DNA from: Massilia terrae
GTDB taxonomy: Bacteria > Pseudomonadota > Gammaproteobacteria > Burkholderiales > Burkholderiaceae_D
Length of the DNA: 64,000 nucleotides
Assembly (NCBI RefSeq): GCF_024753145.1
Contig: NZ_JANUGU010000007.1
Span: forward strand, 124,001-188,000
Direction of reading: 5' to 3'
The notes below the pieces were generated by a model, which ran no database searches, was not told the origin of the DNA, and worked only from the letters and a program-made list of their open reading frames with translations. This document shows positions 24,633 to 36,073 of the stretch, piece after piece. Position numbers and translations under genes: made by a program. Positions within the stretch are counted from its first letter, which is position 1. Each line of letters opens with the position of its first letter.

Positions 24633-27600
24633 TTATGAATCCGCTTGCGCGAGGCCGCTGCGGGCGCCGCCGGGCCCTGCCACCACGGCCAGCAGCGCAT
24701 CGGTGTCGACCGGCTTGGTCATGTGGCGGTCGAAGCCGGCCGCCAGCGCGCGGGTGCGGTCGTCCGCCTGGCCGTAGCCGGTCAGCGCCACCAGCCGCAG
24801 CGGCCGCCCCTGCGCCTGCGCACGCATCTGGGCGGCCAGCGCGTAGCCGTCCATGCCGGGCAGGCCGATGTCGAGGATCGCGAGCGCCGGCCAGAAGCTG
24901 CGCAGCTTGTCGAGCGCCGCGGGGCCGTCGAATGCGGTCTCGACTTCGTGGCCGTAGGAACGCAGCAGCTCGGCCAGGGTCATGGCCGCGTCGACGTTGT
25001 CGTCCACCACCAGTATCCGGTGGCGGGCCGGCTCCGGCGTGGCGGCCGGCGCCTGGCTGCCGTGCTCCGCATGGGCCGCGGCGCCCGCACCGGGCAGCCG
25101 GACCGTGAACGCCGATCCGCTGCCCAGCCCCGCGCTGGCCGCACTCACGGTCCCGCCATGCAGGGCGACCAGGCTGCGCACGATGGTCAGGCCCAGCCCC
25201 AGCCCGCCGTGCGAGCGGGCCAGGTTCTGCGGGTTCTGGTAGAACATGTCGAACACGCGTGGCAGCAGGTCCGGCGCAATGCCCTGGCCGCTGTCGTGCA
25301 CCTCCAGCACCACCTCCTCGCCCTCCTGGCGGCCGAGCACGCGGATGATGCTGCCGCGGTCACTGTATTTGGCGGCGTTGGTCAGCAGGTTGGCGATCAC
25401 CTGGCTCAGGCGCTGGCGGTCGGCCAGCAGCGGCAGGCCTTCGCGCGGCAGCTCCAGCCGCAGCGGGTGGTTGCGCTCCTCCAGCAGCGGCGCGGTGGTC
25501 TCGACCGCCAGCGCCACCGCCTCGTACAGCTCGATCCATTCGCGGCGCAGCTTGATCTTCCCTTCCGCCACGCGGGCGACGTCGAGCAGGTCGTCGACCA
25601 GGCCGACCAGGTGGCGCGCCTGGCGCTCGATGATGCCGTGCTCGCGGCGCAGCTTGTCGACGCCGCGCAGGCGCATCACCTCCAGCGCGCTCATGATCGG
25701 CGCCAGCGGATTGCGCAGCTCGTGGCCCAGCATTGCCAGGAACTCGTCCTTGGAACGGTTGGCCGCCTCCGCCATGCGGGTGGCCAGCACCGCCTCGGTC
25801 ACCTCGAACGCGACCACGGCGATGCCGTCGATCCGGCCGACGGCGTCGCGCGTCGGCTGGTACACCACGTCGAAATAGCTCTCCTCCGGCGCCGGCGGAT
25901 CGCCGCGCACGATGTCTACGCGCACGCCGCGGCCGAGATAGGTCTCGCCGGTCTGGTAGGTGCGGTCGAGCATGGCGAGGATTTCCTGCGACAGCTCGGG
26001 CAAGGCTTCGCGCACCGGCCGGTGCAGCAGTTCGCGCTCGCCGACCAGCTTGCGGTATCCCGGGTTGGCCAATTCGTACACGTGCTCCGGGCCGCGCAGC
26101 AGCGCGATCGGGGCCGGGACCTGCTCGAACACGGCGTTCATGCGGCGCATGTGGGCCGCCTCGATGTCGTGCAGGCGCGCGCGCAGCAGCAGCGCGTCGA
26201 CCTTGGCCAGCAGCTCGCGGCTGGAGAACGGCTTTTCCATATAGCCGTCGGCGCCGGCGCGCTCGGCCGCGATACGTTCGTCCTCGCCGGCGCGCGCCGA
26301 CAGCAGCAGCACTGGCACGCTGGCCAGCTCGCTGTCATGGCGCAGCGCTGCCAGCATCTCGTAGCCGCCCATCACCGGCATCATCACGTCCGACACCACC
26401 AGGTCCGGGCGCCAGCCGCGCGCGGCATCGAGCGCCTCGCGGCCATTCACGAAGCCGCGCACCACGTGCAGCGGCGCCAGCAGGCGGGTCAGGTAGTCGC
26501 GCATGTCGGCGTTGTCGTCGACGATGAAGACGGTGCCGCGGCGCGCGTGCCCGGAGGCCTGCACATCCGGGCGCCCGGACGACAGCCACAGCTCGGCCTC
26601 CTCGACATAGGCCTCGACCAGGCTGTCGGGCGACTGCGCCGGCTTGGGCTCGCACGTCACCTGCTCGTGCGGCAGGTGCGCGTGGCCGAACGGCAGCGTG
26701 ACGGTGACGGTGGTGCCGTGTCCGAGGCGGCTGGCGATGCCGGCCTCGCCGCCGTGCATCTGGACCAGGTCGCGCACCAGCGCGAGCCCGATGCCGCTGC
26801 CTTCGTGCGAACGCGAGCGCGCGCCGTCGACCCGGTGGAAGCGTTCGAACACACGCTGCAGGTTGGCGGCGTCGATGCCGACGCCGGAGTCGCTCACCGT
26901 CAGCTCGGCGCGGCCATCGCGCGCGGCAAGGCGCAGCGCGATGCCGCCCTCGAAGGTGAACTTGAAGGCATTCGACAGCAGGTTGAGGACGATCTTTTCC
27001 CACATCAGGCGGTCGACGAACACCGGCTCCGGCAGCGGCTCGCATTCGACGGTGAACGCCAGCCCGGCGCGCTCGACGGCGGAGCGGAACACGCTGGCCA
27101 GTTCCACCGTCGCCGCGGCCAGGTCGACCGGCTCGAACGCGGCCACCATGCGCCCGGCCTCGATGCGCGAGAAGTCGAGCAGCGCGTTGACCAGCTTGAG
27201 CAGGCGCACGCCGTTGCGGCGCACCAGGTCCAGGTGGCGCCGCGTGTCCTTGCGCAGCGCGGGATCGGCCAGCACTTCCTCAAGCGGCCCGAGCATCAGG
27301 GTGAGCGGCGTGCGGAATTCGTGGCTGACGTTGCTGAAGAAGGTGGTCTTGGCGCGGTCGATCTCGGCCAGCGCCTCGACCCGCTTGCGCTCGACCTCGT
27401 ATGCCAGCGCCTCGCTGATGCCGGTCTGGAGCTGGTCCGCCAGCAGGTTGAAAAACGAGAGGTAGCTGTCGTCCAGCGCGCGGTGCGGGCTCGCGCCCGA
27501 GATCAGCACCGCGGCCGCGTGTTCATGGCCCGGCACCCGGATCGGCGTCACCACCGCCTGCCGGCATGGCGCGCCCCAGGTCCCGCACGGCAGGCCGGCG

Positions 27601-28370
27601 TCAGGCGGCGCCGCGACTACCCGCGGTTCGGCCGCGCAGGCCACGTCCAGCACCGGCCACGGCGCCGCTGGATCACCGGGCCGGATCGATGCCGGTGCGG
27701 CTGCACTGTCCTGCTCCAGGCCGAACGAGCAGGCCAGGCTGGCGCCACCGCCGGCGCCGATCGCGTACACCAGGCCGAAGGGCACGTCGGCCGGCGCGTC
27801 GGCCATCACGGCGGCGAAGGAGTCGCAGGCGTCCAGCAGGTTGTTGGCGCGCGGCGCGCTGGCCAGCTTGCGCAGCTTGTCGATGCGGCGGTGGCCGATC
27901 ACTTTTTCGGTGGTTTCGATCACCGGCGTGAAGATGCCGCCGATGCCGCCCGATTCGTCCGCGATCGGCGAATAGCTGAACGAGAAGTAGGTCTCCTCGT
28001 CGTAGCCGTGGCGGTTCATCAGGAGCAACAGGTCCTCGGCCTTGACCGCCTGCCCGCTGCTGTTGACCGAGTCGAGCATCGGGCCGACCACCGGCCACAC
28101 GTCGCCCCAGACGTCGCGGCCGACGCCGCCCATCGCGGCCGGGTGCTTGCTGCCGAGGACGGGGATGTATTCGTCGTTGTACAGCATGATGCGGTCCGGT
28201 CCCCACCACACCAGGATCGGGAAACGGCAGGCGACGCAGATGCTGAGCGAGGTGCGCAGGCTCTGGGGCCACTGGTCCATCGGCCCCAAGCGGGTGGCGG
28301 ACCAGTCTTTGGTGCGCAGCAGGCGCGCCGTTTCGCTGTCGCCCTCGACAAGATAGGGCCGTGGTTCCAT
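24633..28370 (-). CDS. Hybrid histidine kinase with two kinase and two receiver modules
   Basis: 1245 residues from MEPRPYLVEG. An N-terminal PAS-like region (about 25-150) contains FPILVWWGPDRIMLYNDEY, then a GAF-like region follows (about 165-320). Kinase 1 has His350 (FSNVSHEFRTPLT) and an ATPase domain with SGIGLALVRDLV near 525. Receiver 1 (613-730) has Asp661 (DVMMP). A PAS domain (745-860) precedes kinase 2, with His883 (GHELRNPLAP) and GLGLGLTIVR. Receiver 2 ends the protein with Asp1167 (LDIGLPGMDG). No membrane segment is visible, so it is probably cytosolic. Two complete kinase units in one chain are less common. Output partner and signal are unknown. Confidence 0.9.
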   Translation of the reverse strand: MEPRPYLVEGDSETARLLRTKDWSATRLGPMDQWPQSLRTSLSICVACRFPILVWWGPDRIMLYNDEYIPVLGSKHPAAMGGVGRDVWGDVWPVVGPMLDSVNSSGQAVKAEDLLLLMNRHGYDEETYFSFSYSPIADESGGIGGIFTPVIETTEKVIGHRRIDKLRKLASAPRANNLLDACDSFAAVMADAPADVPFGLVYAIGAGGGASLACSFGLEQDSAAAPASIRPGDPAAPWPVLDVACAAEPRVVAAPPDAGLPCGTWGAPCRQAVVTPIRVPGHEHAAAVLISGASPHRALDDSYLSFFNLLADQLQTGISEALAYEVERKRVEALAEIDRAKTTFFSNVSHEFRTPLTLMLGPLEEVLADPALRKDTRRHLDLVRRNGVRLLKLVNALLDFSRIEAGRMVAAFEPVDLAAATVELASVFRSAVERAGLAFTVECEPLPEPVFVDRLMWEKIVLNLLSNAFKFTFEGGIALRLAARDGRAELTVSDSGVGIDAANLQRVFERFHRVDGARSRSHEGSGIGLALVRDLVQMHGGEAGIASRLGHGTTVTVTLPFGHAHLPHEQVTCEPKPAQSPDSLVEAYVEEAELWLSSGRPDVQASGHARRGTVFIVDDNADMRDYLTRLLAPLHVVRGFVNGREALDAARGWRPDLVVSDVMMPVMGGYEMLAALRHDSELASVPVLLLSARAGEDERIAAERAGADGYMEKPFSSRELLAKVDALLLRARLHDIEAAHMRRMNAVFEQVPAPIALLRGPEHVYELANPGYRKLVGERELLHRPVREALPELSQEILAMLDRTYQTGETYLGRGVRVDIVRGDPPAPEESYFDVVYQPTRDAVGRIDGIAVVAFEVTEAVLATRMAEAANRSKDEFLAMLGHELRNPLAPIMSALEVMRLRGVDKLRREHGIIERQARHLVGLVDDLLDVARVAEGKIKLRREWIELYEAVALAVETTAPLLEERNHPLRLELPREGLPLLADRQRLSQVIANLLTNAAKYSDRGSIIRVLGRQEGEEVVLEVHDSGQGIAPDLLPRVFDMFYQNPQNLARSHGGLGLGLTIVRSLVALHGGTVSAASAGLGSGSAFTVRLPGAGAAAHAEHGSQAPAATPEPARHRILVVDDNVDAAMTLAELLRSYGHEVETAFDGPAALDKLRSFWPALAILDIGLPGMDGYALAAQMRAQAQGRPLRLVALTGYGQADDRTRALAAGFDRHMTKPVDTDALLAVVAGPGGARSGLAQADS

Positions 28371-28521
28371 GCATCCCCCGTGGACAGGTAGCCAGCGGCG
28401 TTTTCGTTTCAACTGCCACACACCTTGCTGGAGAAGCAATGGTACATGCAACTTCGCTAAGCGGGTACTTTTTCGCGTTGCGTGTGTTACGTGGGAACGT
28501 CGACTGTACCGTGCGGGGGGC

Positions 28522-29826
28522 TCAGTCCTTGCGGGCCTGCTCGTCCAGCTCGCGCAGCCATTTGAGCTTGTCGCCAATCTTGCCTTCCAGCCCGCGGTCG
28601 GTCGGGCGGTACCAGCCCGGCTCGGTGATCCCTTCAGGGAGGTAAGTCTCGCCGGCCGCGTAGGCGTGCGGTTCGTCGTGGGCGTAGCGGTACTCGTGGC
28701 CGTAGCCCAGCTCCTTCATCAGCCTGGTCGGCGCATTGCGCAGGTGAACCGGCACCTCGCGCGAGCGGTCGCGCTTCACGAAGGCGCGCGCCTCGTTGTA
28801 GGCGTTGTAGCCGGCATTGCTCTTCGGGGCCATGGCCAGGTAGATGACGGCCTGGGCCAGCGCCAGCTCGCCTTCCGGGGAGCCGAGCCGCTCGAAGGTC
28901 AGCGCGGCGTCGTTGGCCATCTGCATGGCGCGCGGGTCGGCGATGCCGATGTCTTCCCATGCCATGCGCACGATGCGCCGCGACAGGTATTTGGGATCGG
29001 CGCCGCCGTCGAGCATGCGCACCAGCCAGTACAGCGCCGCGTCCGGGTGCGAGCCGCGCACCGACTTGTGCAGCGCCGAGATCTGGTCGTAGAAATTGTC
29101 GCCGCCCTTGTCGAAGCGGCGTGCGTTGAGCGTCAGCGCGTTCTCGACGAACTCGCGCGTGATGTGGGTGGTGCCGGAGGCATCGGCCGAAGTCTTGGTC
29201 TGCTCCAGCAGGTTGAGGAAGCGGCGCGCGTCGCCGTCCGCGTAGCCGACCAGGGTCGACACGGCCACCTCGTCGAACTGCAGGTGGCCCAGCACCCGCT
29301 CCTGCGCGCGCGCCAGCAGCTGGCGCATTTCGTCGTCCGACAGCGCCTTGAGCACGTACACCTGCGAACGCGACAACAGCGCCGAGTTGACCTCGAACGA
29401 AGGGTTCTCGGTGGTCGCGCCGATCAGGGTGACGAGGCCGGACTCGACGTGCGGCAGCAGCGCATCCTGCTGGGCCTTGTTGAAGCGGTGGATCTCGTCG
29501 ATGAACAGGATGGTCTGGCGCCCGGACCCCGTGTAGTGCTGCGCCTGCTCGATGGCGGCGCGGATTTCCTTGACCCCCGAGAGCACGGCGGAGAGCGGGA
29601 TGAATTCGCAGTCGAAGGCATTGGCGGTGAGGCGCGCCAGCGTGGTCTTGCCCACGCCCGGCGGGCCCCACAGGATCATCGAATGCGGGCGGCCCGACTT
29701 GAACACCAGGTTGAGCGGCTTGCCCGGCCCGAGCAGGTGGCTCTGGCCGATCACTTCATCGATCGTGCGCGGGCGCAGCGCCTCCGCCAGTGGCGGCGAG
29801 GGCTCGGTTTTGAACAGGTCATCCAT
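28522..29826 (-). CDS. rarA: Replication-associated recombination protein A (AAA+ ATPase)
   Basis: 434 residues starting [10 protein letters not shown] at 29826; a longer frame to 29913 is not needed. Walker A is [11 protein letters not shown] and Walker [15 protein letters not shown]. Sensor 1 is [19 protein letters not shown], and the family-specific C-terminal domain contains [20 protein letters not shown] and [16 protein letters not shown]. RarA/MgsA acts at stalled replication forks. It ends 151 bp from the divergently placed hybrid kinase start. Confidence 0.96.
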   Translation of the reverse strand: MDDLFKTEPSPPLAEALRPRTIDEVIGQSHLLGPGKPLNLVFKSGRPHSMILWGPPGVGKTTLARLTANAFDCEFIPLSAVLSGVKEIRAAIEQAQHYTGSGRQTILFIDEIHRFNKAQQDALLPHVESGLVTLIGATTENPSFEVNSALLSRSQVYVLKALSDDEMRQLLARAQERVLGHLQFDEVAVSTLVGYADGDARRFLNLLEQTKTSADASGTTHITREFVENALTLNARRFDKGGDNFYDQISALHKSVRGSHPDAALYWLVRMLDGGADPKYLSRRIVRMAWEDIGIADPRAMQMANDAALTFERLGSPEGELALAQAVIYLAMAPKSNAGYNAYNEARAFVKRDRSREVPVHLRNAPTRLMKELGYGHEYRYAHDEPHAYAAGETYLPEGITEPGWYRPTDRGLEGKIGDKLKWLRELDEQARKD

Positions 29827-29945
29827 GGCGAAGCGGGAGTCTATTGTTGGGCACGCGCGTAGTGTAGCCGATTGACGCGGCGCGTATCGGAGCGCGCGCA
29901 AACACGCCATCATCGATTAAGGCATATGATAAAAGGGAGCCCGAG

Positions 29946-30245
29946 ATGACTGGAATGCTTTTCGATACGCTAAAAGCGGTGGATCGGCTAGTCGAAGCAG
30001 GTGTGCCGCTGGTTCAGGCACGTGCGCACGCGGCTGTTCTCGCCGACGCGAGCAACTCAGTGAACGCCCACAAGAGCGGCAAATATGCAACGAAGGACGA
30101 TCTTGCCCTGGCCGTCAACGAGCTGAAGCTTGAGATAGCGAAGCTTCGAAGCGACCAGATGCGGTGGACGCTAACCGTCGTGGTAGCCGCCGGCTTTATT
30201 CAGACAGCCCTGATCGTTGGCCTGATTCTAAAACTCCTCCCCTGA
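29946..30245 (+). CDS. Small coiled-coil membrane protein, DUF1640-like
   Basis: 99 residues: an amphipathic start (FDTLKAVDRLVEAGVPLVQA), a helical stretch with DDLALAVNELKLEIAKLRSD, then one C-terminal membrane helix (about 72-97). This layout recalls DUF1640/CCDC90-type coiled-coil proteins, often encoded on mobile DNA. The ATG is preceded by AAAGGGAGCCCGAG. Its base composition looks lower in GC than the neighbouring genes, suggesting recent acquisition. Function unknown. Confidence 0.65.
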   Translation: MTGMLFDTLKAVDRLVEAGVPLVQARAHAAVLADASNSVNAHKSGKYATKDDLALAVNELKLEIAKLRSDQMRWTLTVVVAAGFIQTALIVGLILKLLP

Positions 30246-30256
30246 AGCGGAAGAGC

Positions 30257-30880
30257 TTACTGATTAAATACGTCCGCGCCTTTCGGGACATCGAACTTGA
30301 AGGCATTCGCGGCCAGCGCCGGGTTGCGCTGGAAGTTCTTGAAGCGCAGCACCGAGGTCTGGCCGAACGTATCCTTCAGCTCCATCGCCTGCGGCGTGCC
30401 CTCCTTCAGGCCGATACCGATCTGCTCGAAGGTCGTGTCCTTGTTCTTCGGGACCGCCGTCAGCCATTCCAGCCCGTCACGGGTCCCGCCTTCGGACAGT
30501 GTGAAATTCTTCTCCAGGTCGTTACTGCCGAACAGGATGGCGGCTGGGGAGGAACCCAGCGCGTTGCCCAGCTTCTTCACCGTCACCTGGTTCAGGTCCT
30601 TGTCGTAGATGTAGAGCTGGTCGCCGTCGGCTTGCAACAGCTGCTCGTAGGGCTTCTGGTATTCCCAGATGAATTTGCCGGGGCGGGCGAACACGAAGGT
30701 GCCGGACGAAACGGGCGCGACCTTGCTGTTGGCGGCCTTGCGAACCTGCTGCTGGGTGAATTCGCCGCGGGCGCTTTTGGTGTTGGCGACGAAGGACTTG
30801 AATTGGTCGAGGGCGCTGGCTTGCGCGGCGCCGGCTGCGGCGAGCAGCAGGGCGACGAGACCAATCTTCTTCATGTTCAT
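30257..30880 (-). CDS. lolA: Outer-membrane lipoprotein carrier protein LolA
   Basis: 207 residues starting MNMKKIG at 30880, with AAGGAAG four bases upstream. Signal peptide, then the half-barrel LolA domain: [61 protein letters not shown]. LolA carries lipoproteins across the periplasm from LolCDE to LolB. Located directly downstream of ftsK, a conserved neighbourhood (ftsK-lolA-rarA). Confidence 0.95.
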   Translation of the reverse strand: MNMKKIGLVALLLAAAGAAQASALDQFKSFVANTKSARGEFTQQQVRKAANSKVAPVSSGTFVFARPGKFIWEYQKPYEQLLQADGDQLYIYDKDLNQVTVKKLGNALGSSPAAILFGSNDLEKNFTLSEGGTRDGLEWLTAVPKNKDTTFEQIGIGLKEGTPQAMELKDTFGQTSVLRFKNFQRNPALAANAFKFDVPKGADVFNQ

Positions 30881-30915
30881 ATGGCTTCCTTGGACAGCCC
30901 GGGTGGGCTGGCAAA

Positions 30916-30943
30916 ATGGGGTTCCCGCCTTCGCGGGCACGAC
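30916..30943. repeat. REP-like palindrome
   Basis: ATGGGGTTCCCGCC followed by TTCGCGGGCACGAC lies between ftsK and lolA. The stem CCCGC/GCGGG closes a short loop. Same family as the paired elements at 35251 and 59132. Confidence 0.65.
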
Positions 30944-30992
30944 GTTCTCTATTTTGTACGCGTGTACTCAGCGCTGGCGGTCACCCGTCCGA

Positions 30993-33425
30993 TTACTCGG
31001 CGTTCGCGGTCGGCACGAGGATATCGCGGTTGCCGTTGCTCTGCATGGCGGAGACGACGCCGCTCTGCTCCATCTGTTCCAGCAGGCGCGCGGCGCGGTT
31101 GTAGCCGATCCGCAGGTGGCGCTGCACCAGCGAGATCGATGCGCGCCGGTGCTTGAGCACCACCGCCACCGCCTGGTCGTACATCGCGTCCGACTCGCCA
31201 CCGCCGCCTTCCGCCGCCGGCATGCCCTCGGCATTGCCCTCTTCCAGCGTGCCGCCTTCGAGGATGCCTTCAACATAATTCGGTTCGCCGGTCGATTGAA
31301 GATGTTTTACAACTCGATGCACTTCGTCGTCCGACACGAAGGCGCCGTGCACGCGGATCGGCAGGCCGGTCCCCGGCGGCATGTACAGCATGTCGCCCAT
31401 GCCCAGCAGCGTCTCCGCGCCCATCTGGTCGAGGATGGTGCGCGAGTCGATCTTGGACGAGACCTGGAACGCGATGCGGGTCGGGATATTCGCCTTGATC
31501 AGGCCCGTGATCACGTCCACCGACGGCCGCTGGGTCGCCAGGATCAGGTGGATGCCGGCCGCGCGCGCCTTCTGGGCGATACGGGCGATCAGCTCCTCGA
31601 CCTTCTTCCCGACCACCATCATCAGGTCGGCCAGTTCGTCGATGATGATGACGATGGTCGGCAGCTTGTCCAGCGGCTCCGGCGCGTCCGGCGTCAGCGA
31701 GAACGGGTTCGGGATATGCTCCTCGCGCTTGGCCGCTTCCAGGATCTTGCCGTTGTAGCCGGCCAGGTTGCGCACGCCCAGCTTGGACATCAGCTTGTAG
31801 CGGCGCTCCATCTCGTTCACCGCCCAGTTCAGCGCGTGGCCGGCCTGGCGCATGTCGGTGACCACCGGCGCCAGCAGGTGCGGGATGCCCTCGTAGACCG
31901 ACATCTCCAGCATTTTCGGGTCGATCAGGATCAGGCGCACGTCGTCCGGATCGGCCTTGTACAGCAGCGACAGGATGGTCGCGTTGATGCCCACCGATTT
32001 ACCGGAACCGGTCGTACCCGCCACCAGCAGGTGCGGCATCTTGGCCAGGTCGGCGATCACCGGCTTGCCGGCGATGTCCTTGCCCAGCGCGATCGTCAGG
32101 CTGGAGGCGCTGTCGTTGTAGACCTTGGAGCCGAGGATCTCGGTCAGGCGCACGATCTGGCGTTTCGGGTTCGGCAGCTCCAGCGCCATGTAGTTCTTGC
32201 CGGGGATGGTCTCGACCACGCGAATCGAGGTCAGCGACAGCGAGCGCGCCAGGTCGCGCGCCAGGTTGACGATCTGGCTGCCCTTCACGCCGGTGGCCGG
32301 CTCGATTTCGTAGCGCGTCACCACCGGGCCCGGATAGGCCGCCATGACCTTCGCTTCCACCCCGAAGTCGGACAGCTTCTTCTCGATCAGGCGGCTGGTG
32401 AATTCCAGCGTCTCGACCGCCACCGTTTCCTGCGCGGCCGGCGGCTCATCCAGCAGCGCCAAGGCCGGCAGCTTGGAGTCGCCCGGCAGGCGCTCGAACA
32501 GCGCGGCCTGCTTTTCCTTCTCGACGCGCTCGGATTTCGGCACGACCGTGACGGCCGGTTCGATCTTGAATGGCGACGGCGCGGGCATGACAGGCGCCGG
32601 CGCGGCGGGAACGGCGGCGCCCTCGCCCAGCTTCGGCTCGGCGCGCACCGGCGGCGGTGGCGGCGGATGCTTCTCGACGTATTTGGCGCGTTCGCTGTCG
32701 ACCACTTCGTCGCGCTTGCCGGCGGCCACCGCGCCCTGCTTGCGGTCGATGCTGTCTTCGTAACGCAGGCGGAACCAGTCGATGGTGGTCTCGATGGCGG
32801 CGCCGATCTTTTCCGCCACAGCCAGCCACGATACCCCGAAGAACAGCGAGAAGCCGAGACCGAAGGTGGCCAGCAGGATCAGGGTGGACCCGGTGAAACC
32901 GAAGGCGACGTTGGCCGAATGCCCGATCAGCTGGCCCAGCACGCCGCCGGGCGCGCGCGGCAGCTCCACTTGCAGCGACCACAGGCGCAAATATTCCAGG
33001 CCCAGGCTGCCGACGAACAGCAGCACGAAGCCGATCCAGCGCACCGCCGCCTCGTGCTGGTGCACCGGTTCCGGTTCCTGCTCGTGGATGAATTTGTCCG
33101 CCAGCCGGCGGTATCCGCCCCACACCAGCCGGAGGAAGCAGATGCACCACCACCAGGCCGAGAAGCCGAAGATGAACAGCATCAGGTCGGCCAGCCAGGC
33201 GCCGGCGCGGCCGCCAAGGTTGGCAACCTTCGGCACCACGCTCGCGTGCGACCAGCCCGGATCGCCCTTGTGGTACGACAGCAGGATCAGCACGAAGTAG
33301 AGGAAGGCCACCGCCAGCGCGATCCAGCGCGCTTCCGACAGCAGGCGCACGAGCCGGCTCGGCAGTGCTGGCCGCAGGTCGGCGTTCCGGGTGTTGCTAA
33401 TTGATGAAGATGTTTTCTTGCCCAT
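30993..33425 (-). CDS. ftsK: DNA translocase FtsK
   Basis: 810 residues starting MGKKTSSS at 33425. Four N-terminal membrane helices (about 33-51, 76-100, 129-146, 176-200) and a Pro/Ala-rich linker precede the RecA-like motor with Walker [13 protein letters not shown] and Walker [16 protein letters not shown]-terminal gamma winged helix ([20 protein letters not shown]) reads KOPS sites. It coordinates chromosome dimer resolution with division. The linker is short compared with E. coli FtsK, as is common in betaproteobacteria. Confidence 0.95.
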   Translation of the reverse strand: MGKKTSSSISNTRNADLRPALPSRLVRLLSEARWIALAVAFLYFVLILLSYHKGDPGWSHASVVPKVANLGGRAGAWLADLMLFIFGFSAWWWCICFLRLVWGGYRRLADKFIHEQEPEPVHQHEAAVRWIGFVLLFVGSLGLEYLRLWSLQVELPRAPGGVLGQLIGHSANVAFGFTGSTLILLATFGLGFSLFFGVSWLAVAEKIGAAIETTIDWFRLRYEDSIDRKQGAVAAGKRDEVVDSERAKYVEKHPPPPPPVRAEPKLGEGAAVPAAPAPVMPAPSPFKIEPAVTVVPKSERVEKEKQAALFERLPGDSKLPALALLDEPPAAQETVAVETLEFTSRLIEKKLSDFGVEAKVMAAYPGPVVTRYEIEPATGVKGSQIVNLARDLARSLSLTSIRVVETIPGKNYMALELPNPKRQIVRLTEILGSKVYNDSASSLTIALGKDIAGKPVIADLAKMPHLLVAGTTGSGKSVGINATILSLLYKADPDDVRLILIDPKMLEMSVYEGIPHLLAPVVTDMRQAGHALNWAVNEMERRYKLMSKLGVRNLAGYNGKILEAAKREEHIPNPFSLTPDAPEPLDKLPTIVIIIDELADLMMVVGKKVEELIARIAQKARAAGIHLILATQRPSVDVITGLIKANIPTRIAFQVSSKIDSRTILDQMGAETLLGMGDMLYMPPGTGLPIRVHGAFVSDDEVHRVVKHLQSTGEPNYVEGILEGGTLEEGNAEGMPAAEGGGGESDAMYDQAVAVVLKHRRASISLVQRHLRIGYNRAARLLEQMEQSGVVSAMQSNGNRDILVPTANAE

Positions 33426-33491
33426 GCGCGGAAAAGTTGCTTTCCAGAGATTGACGCATTCTACGGCATATATTGCCGCGTAGGCCCATGA

Positions 33492-33521
33492 TTCATGCTG
33501 CCCCGCATCGTCGGCTATAAT
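33492..33521 (+). promoter_or_regulatory. Candidate sigma-70 promoter of trxB
   Basis: A perfect -10 box TATAAT (33516-33521) is preceded, 18 bp away, by TTCATG (33492-33497) as a weak -35. It ends 79 bp before the trxB ATG, in the gap shared with divergent ftsK. Confidence 0.5.
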
Positions 33522-33591
33522 CTCGTGTGGCATTTCGACCCCTTGCCCGGGCCGTGAACGCCCCCAAGTATCCTCATCACCACCACACTGA

Positions 33592-34557
<966 letters not shown>

Positions 34558-34567
34558 GGTTCCGTAA

Positions 34568-35242
34568 ATGGCGGGCTTCAAGGACTTCCACGACCTGAAG
34601 GGCTTGCGCGACAAGCTCGCGGGCGACGAGCGCCGGCGCGCGCTCGAACAGGCCGAGCGCGAACAGCGCGAACGGCTGGCCCGCGAGCGCGCGGCCGAGT
34701 TCTCGGCCTCGATGAAGGACGTGAAGAAGCTGCCGGAATCGGACCGCTACGTGTACAGCCCGCCTCCGCCGCCCGCCCGGGCACTGCCGGAAAAGCGCAA
34801 GTTCGCGACCCAGGCCGAGGACGACGCGGCGGTGCTGCGCGAGTCGATGCTGTCGGACCAGTTCGACGTCGACGGCCTGCTCGACGAGGATCCCTCACTG
34901 GCGTATGCGCGCGAGGGCGTCGGGCCGGACGTGCTCAAGAAGCTGCGCAAGCGCCACTGGCCGGTGCAGGATGAAATCGACCTGCACGGCTACACCCGCG
35001 ACCAGGCGCGCGAATATCTCAACGACTTCCTGCACCGCATGGAGCGGCGCGGCGTGCGCTGCGTGCGCGTGATCCACGGCGTCGGCTACGGCTCGGCCGG
35101 CGGCGAACCGGTGCTGCGCGGGATGGTGCACAGCTGGCTGGTGCAGAAGCCCGAAGTGGTGGCCTTCTGCGTGGCCGGCAAAAAGGACGGCGGCCACGGC
35201 GCGCTGATCGTTCTCCTCAAGCCGGCGCTCGTCGACTACTAA
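34568..35242 (+). CDS. Smr-domain protein
   Basis: 224 residues. A charged helical N-terminus (GDERRRALEQAEREQRERLA) is followed by a C-terminal Smr domain (about 135-222) with the motif EIDLHGYTRDQAREYLNDFL, VRVIHGVGYGS (the HGxG core) and LIVLLK. Smr domains nick or cleave nucleic acids; homologues such as SmrB cut mRNA at collided ribosomes. It lies 10 bp after trxB, so it is probably co-transcribed. Confidence 0.9.
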   Translation: MAGFKDFHDLKGLRDKLAGDERRRALEQAEREQRERLARERAAEFSASMKDVKKLPESDRYVYSPPPPPARALPEKRKFATQAEDDAAVLRESMLSDQFDVDGLLDEDPSLAYAREGVGPDVLKKLRKRHWPVQDEIDLHGYTRDQAREYLNDFLHRMERRGVRCVRVIHGVGYGSAGGEPVLRGMVHSWLVQKPEVVAFCVAGKKDGGHGALIVLLKPALVDY

Positions 35243-35250
35243 AACCTGCC

Positions 35251-35354
35251 GTCGTTCCCGCGCAGGCGGGAACCCATAGGCAGCATGCGCGGCCGCAGTT
35301 TTGCGCCGCAGGCCAGGTAACTCAGCATGGGTCCCCGCCTTCGCGGGGACGACG
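35251..35354. repeat. REPIN: pair of inverted REP elements
   Basis: The left REP (35251-35277, GTCGTTCCCGCGCAGGCGGG then AACCCAT) and right REP (35326-35354, CATGGGTCCCCGCC then TTCGCGGGGACGACG) are inverted about a 48-bp spacer containing GCGCCGCA and CTCAGCATG. The same 104-107-bp arrangement recurs in opposite orientation at 59132-59238. It lies between smr and the TRIC-type channel gene. Confidence 0.75.
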
Positions 35355-35450
35355 ATAGGTTTGCGGTCGTCACGCGTCCATCCTTACGCATCACACCCCC
35401 GTCATGTTAGGCTAGCAAAATCGCCAAAATTACAATAACGGCTCTTTTGC

Positions 35451-36062
35451 ATGCACCTGCATCTCGTACGCATCATCGAAATCATGGCAATCCTGGTCGG
35501 CGCCTTCTCCGGTTTCATCGAGGCGCGCCGCAAGCGGATGGACATCGTCGGGGTCTTCACGGTCGCCTTCATCACCGCATTCGGGGGCGGCACGCTGCGC
35601 GACATCCTGCTCGACAAGCGGCCGCTGTTCTGGGTGATCCACCAGGAGTACGCGATCCTGATCTTCGTGCTGGCCCTGGTCGCCACGCCGGTGATGAAGA
35701 CCCTGCGCCAGATCCTGTCGGAGCGGCTGATCGTGATCGCCGACGCGATCGGGCTGGGGCTGTTTTCGATCGCCGGCGTGTCGAGCGCGCTGGATGCCGG
35801 CATGCCGCTGTTTATCGCGTCGATGATGGGTGTGATCACCGGTATCTTCGGCGGCGTGATGCGCGACATCGTCTGCAACGAGATCCCGATGGTGTTCAGG
35901 GACGGCAAACCGTATGCGATCTGCGCGTTCGTCGGGAACTGGCTGTTCCTGTCGATGCGGGCGGTGCAGCTGCCGTATGACTTCGCGCTGTGGTCGAGCG
36001 CCTTGTTCATCACCGGGCTGCGGCTGGTGACGTGGCGCTTCGACTTGCGGATGGGCCGCTAG
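35451..36062 (+). CDS. TRIC-type cation channel family protein (YadS/UPF0126)
   Basis: 203 residues with about seven membrane helices built from two similar halves: FSGFIEARRKRMDIVGVFTV and FGGGTLRDILLDKRP in the first, GLFSIAGVSSALDAG and FGGVMRDIVCNEIP in the second. The GGG-LRD and GGVMRD motifs are the family signature. Prokaryotic TRIC proteins conduct monovalent cations across the inner membrane. It stands alone, convergent with the Fap-like operon (11 bp apart). Confidence 0.88.
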   Translation: MHLHLVRIIEIMAILVGAFSGFIEARRKRMDIVGVFTVAFITAFGGGTLRDILLDKRPLFWVIHQEYAILIFVLALVATPVMKTLRQILSERLIVIADAIGLGLFSIAGVSSALDAGMPLFIASMMGVITGIFGGVMRDIVCNEIPMVFRDGKPYAICAFVGNWLFLSMRAVQLPYDFALWSSALFITGLRLVTWRFDLRMGR

Positions 36063-36073
36063 GCGCATGGCGC

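Noticed and set aside
24645..28391. Open frame of about 1250 codons antisense to the hybrid kinase
   Set aside because: Composition is the mirror of the kinase gene, with no signal or domain.
35251..35354. GC-rich hairpins considered as terminators of trxB-smr
   Set aside because: No T-tract, and the same paired structure recurs elsewhere as a REPIN.
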